Shown: positions 25,818-35,303, counted from the stretch's first letter. The stretch: DNA of 64,000 nucleotides from Flavobacterium cupriresistens (GCF_020911925.1 NZ_CP087134.1:1612001-1676000); one strand, 5' to 3'. Notes: generated by a model not told the origin, from the sequence alone. Translations and numbers: made by a program.

Positions 25818-25832
25818 CGATAGGGTAATGGA
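25818..25832 (+). promoter_or_regulatory. Shared sulfur-gene motif, copy 2
   Basis: CGATAGGGTAATGGA, identical to 8035-8049. Here it falls just downstream of the predicted transcription start and 15 bp before the ATG, a place where a bound protein would block initiation or translation. Confidence 0.5.
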
Positions 25833-25847
25833 TTTTTTAAAAGAAAT

Positions 25848-26750
25848 ATGGAAAAAGGAATAGAAGTACGTACAGTTGCATTAAAAGCCGAAGTGTCTTT
25901 AAAAGAAAGATTATGGGTGCTTGTACCGGTTGTATTGTTAGTAGGTCTGCTGCTAACACTTGGTTACAATCACTATGCTGAGTTTTCCTGGAATGGATTT
26001 GTAGAAGGTCTTAATCAGGAGCTTTTAGTTTTTTTTCTAATTGGTGTTTTTGCCCAATTGGTAGACGGAACTTTAGGAATGGGATACGGAGCGACTTCCA
26101 CTTCTTTTTTATTAGCCTACGGAGTGCCACCGGTAATTAGTAGTACAGGAGTTCATGTTGCCGAAATGTTTACAACAGGAGCATCAGCTATTTCGCATCA
26201 CCGTTTTGGGAACATTAATAAAAAACTGGTAAAGAATTTATTGATTCCGGGTGTTTTGGGTTCAGCTATAGGAGCATATTTATTGTCAGATGTAATTGAC
26301 GGAGAAGTTATAAAACCATTTATCGCCGTTTACATGATCGTTTTGGCAATAATTATTATTAGAAAAGCATTGTTGAAAAACATCATTAAAAAGAAAACTA
26401 AAAAATTAGGTTTTTTGGCCACTTTTGGAGGATTCATGGATGCAGTAGGTGGCGGAGGCTGGGGACCAATTGTAACTTCTACCTTATTAGGAAGAGGGAG
26501 AAACCCGAGATACACGATTGGATCTGTAAATGCTGCCGAATTTGCGGTTTCATTTGCAAGTGGTATTACTTTTATGCTTTTTGGAGGAATCCACGGATGG
26601 CAGGTTATTATAGGACTAATTTTAGGAGGGGTAATTTCTGCTCCATTAGCGGCTTATTTGGTCAATAAAATTAAAAGAAAACCAATGATGATCGCAGTGG
26701 GAATACTAATCATTTTATTGAGTTTAAAAACATTGTCTAAATTATTGTAA
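25848..26750 (+). CDS. TauE/SafE-family permease, first gene of the sulfate operon
   Basis: A 300-residue membrane protein. After a cytoplasmic N-terminus of about 25 residues come helices with the family repeats 'FAQLVDGTLGMGYGATSTSFLL' and 'GGFMDAVGGGGWGPIVTSTLLGRG'. It begins the unit with cysH (25 bp gap), so it probably moves sulfate or sulfite across the inner membrane for assimilation. It differs from the copy at 24776 in length and in the first repeat. No other sulfate transporter (CysPTWA) is present in the window. Confidence 0.9.
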   Translation: MEKGIEVRTVALKAEVSLKERLWVLVPVVLLVGLLLTLGYNHYAEFSWNGFVEGLNQELLVFFLIGVFAQLVDGTLGMGYGATSTSFLLAYGVPPVISSTGVHVAEMFTTGASAISHHRFGNINKKLVKNLLIPGVLGSAIGAYLLSDVIDGEVIKPFIAVYMIVLAIIIIRKALLKNIIKKKTKKLGFLATFGGFMDAVGGGGWGPIVTSTLLGRGRNPRYTIGSVNAAEFAVSFASGITFMLFGGIHGWQVIIGLILGGVISAPLAAYLVNKIKRKPMMIAVGILIILLSLKTLSKLL

Positions 26751-26775
26751 AATATTTTAGAAAGGGAAAGAGAAT

Positions 26776-27486
26776 ATGAGCACAGCAATTATAGCGTCAT
26801 TAGAAGCAAAAACAAAAGATTTTTCACTGGAAGAAACATTAGCTTTTCTGGCTGAGGAATATCCGGAGAAAGTTATTTTTTCAACTTCATTTGGACAGGA
26901 GGATCAAGTAATAACTGATTTTATCTTCAAAAATGATGTGGCAATCAAGGTGTTTACTTTAGATACCGGAAGATTGTTTCAGGAAACATACGATGTTTTT
27001 CACAGGACATTAAAAAAATACAAAAAACAGATCGAAGTTTATTTTCCGGAAGCAGCAGCAGTAGAAAATTTACTTCAGACAAAAGGACCAAACAGTTTTT
27101 ATGATTCGGTTGAAAATAGAAAAGAATGCTGTTTTATTAGAAAAGTGGTTCCGTTGCGAAAAGCTTTAGCAGGAAATTCAGTTTGGATTACAGGTTTAAG
27201 AGCTGAGCAGTCAGAAAACAGACACGACTTAAATCTGTTTGAATACGATGGAGGTTTCGAAATTATAAAATTCAATCCCCTGTTAAAATGGACTTTAGAA
27301 GAAGTGGAGAATCATCTGAAAGAATTTAATGTCCCACAAAATGCCCTGCACAAAGAAGGTTTCGTAAGTATCGGATGCGCGCCTTGTACAAGAGCAATTT
27401 TTCCCGGAGAGGATATCAGAGCCGGAAGATGGTGGTGGGAATCAAGCCATAAAGAGTGTGGTTTGCATGGGGCTAAGAAAGAGTAA
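26776..27486 (+). CDS. cysH: Adenylyl-sulfate reductase (CysH)
   Basis: Reduces activated sulfate to sulfite with thioredoxin or glutaredoxin. The 236-residue protein has the PP-loop-like SxSFGQED start and a catalytic C-terminal ECGLH at 227-231. The paired cysteines CC at 118-119 and C201-x2-C204 bind a [4Fe-4S] cluster. That cluster marks the APS-type (assimilatory) enzyme, so PAPS and hence CysC kinase are not needed; no cysC is found here. It lies in the operon after the permease and before cysD. Confidence 0.95.
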   Translation: MSTAIIASLEAKTKDFSLEETLAFLAEEYPEKVIFSTSFGQEDQVITDFIFKNDVAIKVFTLDTGRLFQETYDVFHRTLKKYKKQIEVYFPEAAAVENLLQTKGPNSFYDSVENRKECCFIRKVVPLRKALAGNSVWITGLRAEQSENRHDLNLFEYDGGFEIIKFNPLLKWTLEEVENHLKEFNVPQNALHKEGFVSIGCAPCTRAIFPGEDIRAGRWWWESSHKECGLHGAKKE

Positions 27487-27584
27487 AGAGAATAGAGCAA
27501 AGAATAAAGAGAATAGATAGTAATAGTTTACGAGATTTTAGGAGTAATCAGACCCCTGAAACTTGAAACATTAAACAAAATACA

Positions 27585-28484
27585 ATGAGTTCAGTATTAA
27601 AAACAAACGCTTTAGAGAGCGAAGCAATATACATTTTCAGAGAAGTAATTTCACAGTTTGACAAACCGGTTTTGCTTTTTTCTGGAGGAAAAGATTCTAT
27701 AACCTTAGTACGTTTAGCGCAAAAGGCATTTTTCCCTGCAAAAATTCCGTTTCCTCTTTTGCATGTTGATACAGGACACAATTTTCCTGAAACAATTGCT
27801 TTCAGAGATAAATTGGTTGAAGAATTAGGATTAGAATTAATTGTTCGTAATGTTCAGGATGCTATTGACGAAGGAAAAGTAGTAGAAGAAACCGGAAAAT
27901 ATTCCAGTAGAAACAGCTTGCAGACTACGACACTTTTAGATGCAATCGAAGAATTTAAGTTTGATGCTTGTATTGGTGGAGCACGTCGTGATGAGGAAAA
28001 AGCAAGAGCAAAAGAACGTATTTTTTCGGTACGTGATGATTTCGGTCAATGGGACGAGAAGAATCAACGTCCTGAATTATTTGATATTTTGAATGGAAAA
28101 ATAGAAAATGGTCAAAACGTTCGCGTTTTCCCAATTTCAAACTGGACGGAATTAGATGTTTGGAGTTATATCGAGAAAGAACACATCGAGATCCCATCAA
28201 TCTATTTCTCACATAAAAGAAAGGTTTTTTTGAGAGACGGTTTGATCTGGTCACATTCTCCTTTTGTGTACCAGGAAGAAGACGAACAAATCGAAGAACG
28301 AATTGTTCGTTTTAGAACCGTTGGAGATATGAGTTGTACTGCTGCTGTTGAATCTTATGCAGAGACCATTGAGCAAGTAGTGGGAGAAATCAGAACTTCT
28401 ACTATTTCTGAAAGAGGCGCCAGAATCGATGACAAACGTTCTGAAGCGGCAATGGAGAAAAGAAAACAACAAGGATACTTTTAA
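27585..28484 (+). CDS. cysD: Sulfate adenylyltransferase subunit 2
   Basis: The 299-residue PP-loop ATPase subunit makes APS from sulfate and ATP with CysN. The P-loop-like LLFSGGKDSITL lies near residue 31, with 'CIGGARRDEEKARAKERIFS' and 'FPISNWTELDVWSYI' further on, all typical of CysD. The last residues ('EAAMEKRKQQGYF') are the conserved C-terminus. The spacer before it is a heptamer-type repeat (ctgaaac ttgaaac attaaac). Operon with cysH and cysN. Confidence 0.97.
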   Translation: MSSVLKTNALESEAIYIFREVISQFDKPVLLFSGGKDSITLVRLAQKAFFPAKIPFPLLHVDTGHNFPETIAFRDKLVEELGLELIVRNVQDAIDEGKVVEETGKYSSRNSLQTTTLLDAIEEFKFDACIGGARRDEEKARAKERIFSVRDDFGQWDEKNQRPELFDILNGKIENGQNVRVFPISNWTELDVWSYIEKEHIEIPSIYFSHKRKVFLRDGLIWSHSPFVYQEEDEQIEERIVRFRTVGDMSCTAAVESYAETIEQVVGEIRTSTISERGARIDDKRSEAAMEKRKQQGYF

Positions 28485-28590
28485 TTCAATTAAAAATTAA
28501 AAGTAGAGAAAAGTAAAATTCAAAAAAACAGACAGATTTATAAGTTTAAGAAGAACCTGAAACTTGAAACCTGAAACAAAACAATACAGA

Positions 28591-29835
28591 ATGGACGTTT
28601 TAAAAATAGCAACAGCAGGAAGTGTAGATGACGGGAAAAGTACTTTAATCGGAAGGTTATTGTATGATACAAAATCATTGACAACAGATAAAATCGAAGC
28701 AATCGAAAAAAGCAGTAAACAAAAAGGATACGATTATCTTGATTTTTCGTTAGCAACAGATGGTTTGGTGGCAGAAAGAGAGCAGGGAATCACGATTGAT
28801 GTAGCACATATTTATTTTTCGACTGCTAAGAAAAGTTACATTATTGCCGACACTCCGGGGCACGTAGAATATACCAGAAACATGGTTACGGGAGCTTCGA
28901 CTTCACAAGTTTCGATCATTTTAATTGATGCCAGAAAAGGTGTTATTGAGCAAACATACCGTCACTTTTTTATCAATAATTTATTGCGTGTAAAAGAGGT
29001 AATCGTAGCCATCAACAAAATGGATTTAGTGGATTATTCGGAAGAAGTTTTCAATAAAATCAAAACCGATTTTCAAGCTTTAAATGCTAAAAGTACTTTC
29101 AAAGAACAAAATGTAAGTTATATTCCATTAAGTGCAATCAATGGCGGAAACGTAGTCGATAAATCAGAAAATATGACTTGGTACGACGGACAAACGGTTT
29201 TGGAGCATTTAGAAGGTTTGCATTCTCATGATGTTTACGAAGCTGGAAAAGCACGTTTTCCGGTTCAGACTGTGATTCGTCCTAAAACAGAAGAGTACCA
29301 CGATTTTAGAGGTTATGCCGGAAAATTATACGGAAACTCAATTAAAGTTGGGGATGCAGTAACTGTTTTACCTTCATTAACAGAATCAAAAGTGAGCAAA
29401 ATTCACTTTTTCGATAAACAATTTGACGAAGCCGTTGCAGGTTCTTCGGTTACAATCGAATTAGAAAATGATATCAATGTGACAAGAGGTGATATGATTG
29501 TAAAATCATCAGAACTTCCAAAAATTGAAAAAGACATCAACACAACCGTTTGTTGGATGGACAGTAAAAAACTGGTTCCGGGAACAAAATACATTGTGCA
29601 ACACAACACAAACCGTGTTCTGGCAAAGGTAGAAAGTATCAAAAATACAATCGCAACCGATTATTCAGGAACCACTCCGGCTACACAGTTAGCGATAAAT
29701 GAAATTGGAGAAGTAAGCATTAAATTAAGCAAGCCTTTATATTTTGATGCTTATAACGATAATAAATCAAACGGTGCTTTTATCTTAATTGATACCGCAA
29801 CCAACACAACTGCAGGAGTAGGATTTATTCGATAG
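28591..29835 (+). CDS. cysN: Sulfate adenylyltransferase subunit 1 (GTPase)
   Basis: A GTPase that drives the APS synthesis performed by CysD. The start is the ATG at 28591; a TTG 27 bp earlier would only add residues read from a repeat spacer. G1 is GSVDDGKST (10-18), followed by DTPGHVEYTRNM and NKMDLVDY, then EF-Tu-like barrel domains to the end ('TNTTAGVGFIR'). At 414 residues it has no fused APS kinase, agreeing with the APS-type CysH. Confidence 0.97.
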   Translation: MDVLKIATAGSVDDGKSTLIGRLLYDTKSLTTDKIEAIEKSSKQKGYDYLDFSLATDGLVAEREQGITIDVAHIYFSTAKKSYIIADTPGHVEYTRNMVTGASTSQVSIILIDARKGVIEQTYRHFFINNLLRVKEVIVAINKMDLVDYSEEVFNKIKTDFQALNAKSTFKEQNVSYIPLSAINGGNVVDKSENMTWYDGQTVLEHLEGLHSHDVYEAGKARFPVQTVIRPKTEEYHDFRGYAGKLYGNSIKVGDAVTVLPSLTESKVSKIHFFDKQFDEAVAGSSVTIELENDINVTRGDMIVKSSELPKIEKDINTTVCWMDSKKLVPGTKYIVQHNTNRVLAKVESIKNTIATDYSGTTPATQLAINEIGEVSIKLSKPLYFDAYNDNKSNGAFILIDTATNTTAGVGFIR

Positions 29836-29928
29836 ATGCATTAGGCTTTAAGCAATAAGCCTTAAGCGAAAAAAACAAAGTTAAAAAAGCTCAAAGCGCA
29901 TAGCCTAAAGCCTAAAGCAAAAAAGAAA

Positions 29929-32019
29929 ATGGAAAGTTTTAGAACAGAAATAGAAAATCCGATAGTTCAGAAAGAAATTATCGATCTTGAAAAAAAGATT
30001 CACTTATTCCGTGGAGGAAAAATTGATGATGAGCGTTTTCGTAGTCTTCGTTTAGCACGAGGAATTTACGGGCAACGTCAGGAAGGCGTTCAAATGATTC
30101 GTATTAAATTGCCTTATGGTAAAGTAACGAGCGAACAGTTGGTACGTATTACGAAAGTTTCAGATGAATATTCTACAGGTCGTTTGCATATTACAACGCG
30201 TCAGGACATTCAGATTCACTATGTAAGTCTGGACCGAACTCCGGAACTTTGGGCCAATCTGGCTAAAGATGATATTACGTTGCGTGAAGCTTGTGGTAAT
30301 ACCGTTAGAAATATTACAGGAAGCGAATTAGCAGGTGTAGATGTAAACGAACCATTTGATGTTTCGCCTTATGCACACGCTTTATTTCAATACCTGTTAA
30401 GAAATCCTATTGGTCAGGAAATGGGACGTAAATTTAAAATTTCGTTCTCTTCTTCTGACGAAGATACGGCTTTGAGTTACCTGCATGATTTAGGATTTAT
30501 TCCAAAAATCGTTGACGGACAACGCGGTTTTAAAATCGTTTTTGGTGGTGGATTAGGTTCACAGCCAGCTCACGCTGAATTGCTTTCAGATTTTGTACCG
30601 GCAAACCAAATCATCCCAACAGCAGAAGGGATCATTCGTATTTTTGACCGATACGGAGAACGTGCCAAAAGAATGAAAGCACGTATGAAGTTTTTGATCA
30701 AAGAAATGGGTAGAGATGTCTTTTTGGATTTAGTCGAAAAAGAGAAAAAAGCACTTGCTTTTCAAACCTATGAAATTGATACTACTGCTTTTGATGGTCC
30801 AATTCCAGAACCTTTGTTAGAAGTTCCGCAAGTTGCTATTGAAGATACGGCTGCTTATGAATTGTGGAAAGAATCAAATGTAATTGCACAAAAACAAAAA
30901 GGATATTATTCGATTGGAATCAAAGTTTTATTAGGTGATTTTTACACAGATAAAGCAAGATTACTAGCCGATTTAATTAAAAATTATGCAGCAAATGAAT
31001 TGCGATTTTCATTACGCCAAAATATAGTACTTCGCCATATAAAAGAAGAGAATTTACCTTTCTTTTATCAGGAATTAGCCAAATTGGACTTTGTTCATTT
31101 AGGCTATAATTCTACGGCGGATATTACTGCGTGTCCAGGTACTGACACTTGTAATTTGGGGATTGCGAGCAGTACCGGGATAGCAGAAGAATTAGAAAGA
31201 GTGATTAATGCAGAATATCCACAATACAGAAACAACCGCGAAATTGAAATAAAAATCAGTGGTTGTATGAATGCTTGTGGACAACATAATATGTCAGCCA
31301 TTGGTTTTCAGGGAATGTCGATAAACTCCGGTAAATTGGTAGCGCCGGCCTTACAGGTTTTATTAGGCGGCGGAAGATTAGGAAATGGAGAAGGACGTTT
31401 TGCTGATAAAGTAATCAAAATTCCAAGCCGCAGAGGACCAGATGCCTTGCGTACTATTTTAAACGATTTTGATACCCATGCAAACGGACAGAAATTTCTA
31501 AATTATTACGATGAAAAAGGAGAAAAATACTTCTACGAAATATTAAAACCTTTAGCAGATGTAACCAATTTAACAGAAGGTGATTTTGTAGATTGGGGTA
31601 ATGCAGATAATTATGTAAAAGCAGTTGGAGTTGGAGAATGTGCCGGTGTTGTGATAGATTTGGTTGCTACTTTGTTATTAGAAGCAAAAGACAAATTAAC
31701 ATTCGCACAAGAATCATTCGACGAAGGAAAATGGTCTGATGCTATTTATCATGCTTATGCAGGATTTGTAAATGGGGCAAAAGCCTTATTGCTTTCCGAA
31801 AATGAAAAAACAAACAATCACGCAGGAATTGTTGATTTGTTTGACAATGTATTTGTTGTAACGGCTAAAATTAAATTGGCAACAACATTCAAAGAATTAG
31901 TATATCAAATCAATCAGACAGAGCCTTCAGAAGCTTTTGCAAAACAATACATTCAGGAAGGAATTGCTTTTTTTGATACCATAGAAAAATATAGAGCTCA
32001 AGAATTAGAAAATGCTTAA
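29929..32019 (+). CDS. Siroheme sulfite reductase with C-terminal HEPN-like extension
   Basis: Reduces sulfite to sulfide with six electrons. The 696-residue protein contains two ferredoxin-like halves and the [4Fe-4S]-siroheme ligands Cys402, Cys408, Cys446 and Cys450 (TACPGTDTCNLG and SGCMNACGQH). 'LHITTRQDIQIHYV' is the siroheme-binding Arg-rich segment. After about residue 560 there is an extra helical domain ('SFDEGKWSDAIYHAYAGFVNGAKALLL') resembling a HEPN fold. Nitrite reduction is an alternative but the operon argues for sulfite. Electrons may come from the ferredoxin system near 33887. cobA overlaps its end by 8 bp. Confidence 0.93.
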   Translation: MESFRTEIENPIVQKEIIDLEKKIHLFRGGKIDDERFRSLRLARGIYGQRQEGVQMIRIKLPYGKVTSEQLVRITKVSDEYSTGRLHITTRQDIQIHYVSLDRTPELWANLAKDDITLREACGNTVRNITGSELAGVDVNEPFDVSPYAHALFQYLLRNPIGQEMGRKFKISFSSSDEDTALSYLHDLGFIPKIVDGQRGFKIVFGGGLGSQPAHAELLSDFVPANQIIPTAEGIIRIFDRYGERAKRMKARMKFLIKEMGRDVFLDLVEKEKKALAFQTYEIDTTAFDGPIPEPLLEVPQVAIEDTAAYELWKESNVIAQKQKGYYSIGIKVLLGDFYTDKARLLADLIKNYAANELRFSLRQNIVLRHIKEENLPFFYQELAKLDFVHLGYNSTADITACPGTDTCNLGIASSTGIAEELERVINAEYPQYRNNREIEIKISGCMNACGQHNMSAIGFQGMSINSGKLVAPALQVLLGGGRLGNGEGRFADKVIKIPSRRGPDALRTILNDFDTHANGQKFLNYYDEKGEKYFYEILKPLADVTNLTEGDFVDWGNADNYVKAVGVGECAGVVIDLVATLLLEAKDKLTFAQESFDEGKWSDAIYHAYAGFVNGAKALLLSENEKTNNHAGIVDLFDNVFVVTAKIKLATTFKELVYQINQTEPSEAFAKQYIQEGIAFFDTIEKYRAQELENA

Positions 32020-32788
32020 TACAATCAAACCCAAAGTAACTTTAGTAGGCGCCGGTCCCGGAGATCCGGATCTGCTTACGCTAAAAGCCGTTAAAGCACT
32101 TGCTGAAGCGAATGTGGTTTTGTATGATGCATTGGCAAACGAGGAAATTCTTTCTCACGCTTCAAAAGATGCGATTACGATTTTTGTCGGAAAAAAAATG
32201 GGGAACCATGCCTATACGCAGGATCAAATCAATCAGTTGATTGTAGATAATGCCTTAACGTATGGAAATGTAGTACGTCTGAAAGGTGGAGATCCCTTTG
32301 TCTTCGGACGCGGAAGTGAGGAAATTGAATTTGTAGAAAGTTTCGGAATCCCAACTTTTGTTGTTCCGGGAATCTCATCGGTAGTTGCGGTGCCTGCCAG
32401 TCAGGGAATTTCGATTACCAAAAGAGGTGTTTCAGAAAGTTTTTGGGCCATTACAGGAACAACATCAGACAGGAAATTATCTTCAGATGTAGCATTGGCG
32501 GCGCAATCTTCTGCAACCGTGGTAATTTTGATGGGAATGCATAAATTGTCTCAGATTATCCATTTGTTTCAAAAAGAAGATAAAGGAAATTTACCGGTTG
32601 CGATTATTCAAAACGGAACCACTGCCGACGAAAAAGTAGGCGTAGGAACGGTAGATTCTATTTTGAACATTGTAAAAGAAAAAGGATTAAGTTCGCCTGC
32701 CATTATCGTTCTCGGAGAAGTTGTCCGCGAAAGCAATAAACTAAAAGGATGCTACGAAGAATTTCTATCAAAAGAAATCATCATGTAG
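32012..32788 (+). CDS. cobA: Uroporphyrinogen-III C-methyltransferase
   Basis: A SAM-dependent enzyme making precorrin-2, the first step of siroheme synthesis. The 258-residue protein has GAGPGDPDLLTLKAVKAL at the N-terminus and VRLKGGDPFVFGRGSEE near residue 90, both signature motifs of the SUMT family. It overlaps the sulfite-reductase stop (translational coupling), so the cofactor is made with the enzyme that uses it. The dehydrogenase/chelatase partner is at 33211. Confidence 0.96.
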   Translation: MLNTIKPKVTLVGAGPGDPDLLTLKAVKALAEANVVLYDALANEEILSHASKDAITIFVGKKMGNHAYTQDQINQLIVDNALTYGNVVRLKGGDPFVFGRGSEEIEFVESFGIPTFVVPGISSVVAVPASQGISITKRGVSESFWAITGTTSDRKLSSDVALAAQSSATVVILMGMHKLSQIIHLFQKEDKGNLPVAIIQNGTTADEKVGVGTVDSILNIVKEKGLSSPAIIVLGEVVRESNKLKGCYEEFLSKEIIM

Positions 32789-33140
32789 CGTAGGGCGTCA
32801 ACCCGACAAAAAATAAAAAGATCAAAAGAATTATTTTCGCCAAAAGAAATCAAAGAAATTAATTTGTAACGTAGGGTTTCAACCCAACGAATGAAAGGCA
32901 ATAAAAAAAAGATTCAAAGAAGCTTTTCTACCAAAATAAATCAAAAAAAAATAATTTGTAGCGTCGGGTTTCAACCCGACAAATGAAAGGCAATAAATAA
33001 AAAAGATTCAAAGAAGCTTTTTTTATCAAAAGAAATCAAAAAAAATAATTTGTAACGTAGGGTTTCAACCCTACGTATGAAAGGTAATAATTAAAAAAGA
33101 AATAAATGTATACCGTCGGATTTCAACCCGACAAAAATGA
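32785..33140. repeat. Short palindrome array (five copies)
   Basis: Five copies of a GTAGCGTAGGGTTTCAACCC-like unit begin at about 32785, 32866, 32958, 33052 and 33108. Several extend to gtcgggtttcaacccgac, which is itself a palindrome. The unit is often followed by gaaaggcaataa. Spacers are A-rich with aaaagattcaaagaagc repeats. The first copy overlaps the cobA stop codon. No ORF is apparent. Confidence 0.85.
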
Positions 33141-33210
33141 GCAATAAGCCAAAAGAAATTGCACAATAAAGAGAAAACATCGTACTTTCATGCGATGTAA
33201 AGGAATTAAA

Positions 33211-33792
33211 ATGGAACAAAACGAATTATATCCAATATTTTTAAAATTACACAATCTGAATGTTCTTATTGTGGGCGGTGGAAATGTTGGACTGGAAAAG
33301 CTTTCTTTTTTATTGAAATCGAGTCCAAATGCCAATGTTGAGGTGGTGGCAAAACACTTTCATCTTGAGATTAAAGTTTTGGCAGAAAATCATCCTTCGC
33401 TTAAGTTGACCCAGGCGAAGTTCAAAAAAAAGATGCTCAAAAAACGCAATATGGTGATCGCCTGTACTGATGATTTAAAAGTCAATAAAAGAATATATGA
33501 TTTATCCAGAAAGCGCTATTTGATTTGCAATATTGCCGATACTCCGGATTTGTGTGATTATTATTTAGGCGGAATCGTAACCAAAGGAAATGTAAAAATT
33601 GCCATTTCGACCAACGGAAAGTCTCCTACCACAGCCAAAAGGCTAAGAGAGCTTTTTGAAGAAGTGATTCCGGACGATATCAATAAGATGGTTGAAAACC
33701 TAAATGAATACAGGAAAACGCTGAAAGGCAACTTTGAAGATAAAGTTAAAAAGATGAACGAGATTACCGCTTCATTAAAAAATAAAGAGTAA
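33211..33792 (+). CDS. Precorrin-2 dehydrogenase (Met8/CysG-N type)
   Basis: Oxidises precorrin-2 to sirohydrochlorin and may insert iron, finishing siroheme for the sulfite reductase. It is 193 residues from the ATG at 33211. An earlier in-frame ATG at 33190 adds only MRCKGIK, which is less like the family. The NAD-binding VLIVGGGNVGLEKLSFLL, 'IACTDDLKVNKRIYDL' and 'CNIADTPDLCDYYLGG' (with the catalytic Asp) are seen. No separate chelatase is present nearby, so it may be bifunctional. Confidence 0.9.
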   Translation: MEQNELYPIFLKLHNLNVLIVGGGNVGLEKLSFLLKSSPNANVEVVAKHFHLEIKVLAENHPSLKLTQAKFKKKMLKKRNMVIACTDDLKVNKRIYDLSRKRYLICNIADTPDLCDYYLGGIVTKGNVKIAISTNGKSPTTAKRLRELFEEVIPDDINKMVENLNEYRKTLKGNFEDKVKKMNEITASLKNKE

Positions 33793-33886
33793 AAAAAACA
33801 GAAGAAATGAATGATATAAATCATTGAAAATAGAATAAATTATTCGTTTCTTTGCATTATTAAGAATGATTATAAACAACAGTGTA

Positions 33887-34939
33887 ATGATTAAAACAGA
33901 TATACTAATTATTGGAGCAGGACCAACAGGTTTATTTGCCGTTTTTGAGGCAGGATTACTAAAATTAAAATGCCACATTTTAGATGCACTGCCACAGGCA
34001 GGAGGACAACTTTCAGAATTGTATCCAAAAAAACCTATTTATGACATTCCCGGATTCCCGGAAGTATTAGCAGGGGATTTAATTGATAACCTACAGGAGC
34101 AAATTAAGCAGTTTGAGCCAGGTTATACTTTAGGAGAGCGTGCTGAGACCATCGAAAAACAAGAAGACGGAAGTTTTATCGTTACTTCAAACAAAGGAAC
34201 CAGATTTCATGCGCCGGTAATTGCCATCGCAGGAGGATTAGGAAGTTTCGAGCCTCGTAAACCACTTATAGAAGATATCGAGTTTTATGAAGATAAAGGA
34301 GTAAAATACTTCATTAAAAATCCGGAAAAATTCAGAGATAAAAAAGTTGTCATTGCAGGAGGAGGAGATTCAGCATTAGACTGGAGTATTTTCTTGGCCA
34401 ATGTAGCTTCAGAAGTAACTTTAATTCACCGTAGAAATGAATTTAGAGGAGCTTTAGATTCTGTAGAAAAAGTACAGGAATTAAAAACGGCAGGAAAAAT
34501 TAAATTAATTACTCCGGCAGAAGTAATCGGAATCAATGGTGCGGAACATGTTGAATCTTTGGACATCGAAGAAAACGGAGCACACCGTAAAATTGAAACA
34601 GATTATTTTATTCCACTTTTCGGATTGACTCCAAAATTGGGACCAATCGCAGACTGGGGATTAGAAATTGAAAAAAATGCGATTAAAGTAAATAATGCAT
34701 TAGATTACCAAACCAATATTCCCGGAATTTTCGCTATCGGAGACGTTAATACGTACCCGGGGAAATTAAAATTAATTCTTTGCGGATTCCACGAAGCGAC
34801 TTTAATGTGTCAAGCGGCTTATGCAATCATTAATCCAGGTAAAAAATACGTTTTAAAATACACTACCGTTTCCGGTGTTGACGGTTTTGACGGAACTCGT
34901 AAAGAGGCCCCGAAAGCAGTTGTTAAGGCAATCGTGTAG
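33887..34939 (+). CDS. Ferredoxin-NADP reductase (thioredoxin-reductase-like)
   Basis: An FAD/NAD(P)H oxidoreductase of the YumC-type FNR family, 350 residues. FAD-binding LIIGAGPTGLFAVFEAG at residues 6-22, 'PQAGGQLSELYPKKPIYDIPGFP', and the NADP loop GGGDSALDW near residue 160 are evident. There is no CxxC pair, so it is not a thioredoxin reductase. It could supply reduced ferredoxin to the sulfite reductase. The start at 33887 (MIKTDILIIG) fits the family better than an upstream ATG. Confidence 0.92.
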   Translation: MIKTDILIIGAGPTGLFAVFEAGLLKLKCHILDALPQAGGQLSELYPKKPIYDIPGFPEVLAGDLIDNLQEQIKQFEPGYTLGERAETIEKQEDGSFIVTSNKGTRFHAPVIAIAGGLGSFEPRKPLIEDIEFYEDKGVKYFIKNPEKFRDKKVVIAGGGDSALDWSIFLANVASEVTLIHRRNEFRGALDSVEKVQELKTAGKIKLITPAEVIGINGAEHVESLDIEENGAHRKIETDYFIPLFGLTPKLGPIADWGLEIEKNAIKVNNALDYQTNIPGIFAIGDVNTYPGKLKLILCGFHEATLMCQAAYAIINPGKKYVLKYTTVSGVDGFDGTRKEAPKAVVKAIV

Positions 34940-35001
34940 TTTATGATACTGATTTTCTCTCCCGATAGCTGTGGGATAGAGATTTTTAGATTTTAATTTG
35001 T

Positions 35002-35040
35002 AAAGCTCAAACTTGTAATTATAGTTTGAGCTTTTTTTTT
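35002..35040 (+). terminator. Intrinsic terminator
   Basis: Stem aaagctcaaact / agtttgagcttt with a 9-nt loop and a T-run. It closes the transcript of the reductase at 33887. Confidence 0.9.
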
Positions 35041-35075
35041 ATTTGTGTCTTTGTTTATATAAAAGTTTAATTATT

Positions 35076-35303
35076 ATGGATTTAGAAGCGAGAAAATATC
35101 AGTTTATTCAGCAATTGGGTAAGGTTGAAGAGGAGCGTGTTTTAGAAAAGCTGGAATCGGTTTTGAAAGCAAGTCAAAGTGATTGGTTTGATGCGTTATC
35201 CGAGGCAGAGCAAGCAGAAATTCAAATTGGACTGGATCAGGTGAATAACGGAGAATTTACAAGTCATGAAGAGGTTATGAAAAGATTTTCAAAATGGCAT
35301 TAA
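35076..35303 (+). CDS. Antitoxin-like small protein
   Basis: A 75-residue, acidic, helical protein; translation begins at MDLEARKYQF because upstream codons lie in the terminator region. The C-terminus 'GLDQVNNGEFTSHEEVMKRFSKWH' resembles the addiction-module antitoxins found next to RelE/ParE toxins in Bacteroidetes. It overlaps a truncated ParE-like ORF by 10 bp. With its partner broken it is likely an orphan. Confidence 0.75.
   Translation: MDLEARKYQFIQQLGKVEEERVLEKLESVLKASQSDWFDALSEAEQAEIQIGLDQVNNGEFTSHEEVMKRFSKWH

Noticed and set aside
32785..33140. CRISPR array
   Set aside because: Repeats are imperfect, spacers are A-rich and alike, spacing varies from 56 to 94 bp and there are no cas genes.
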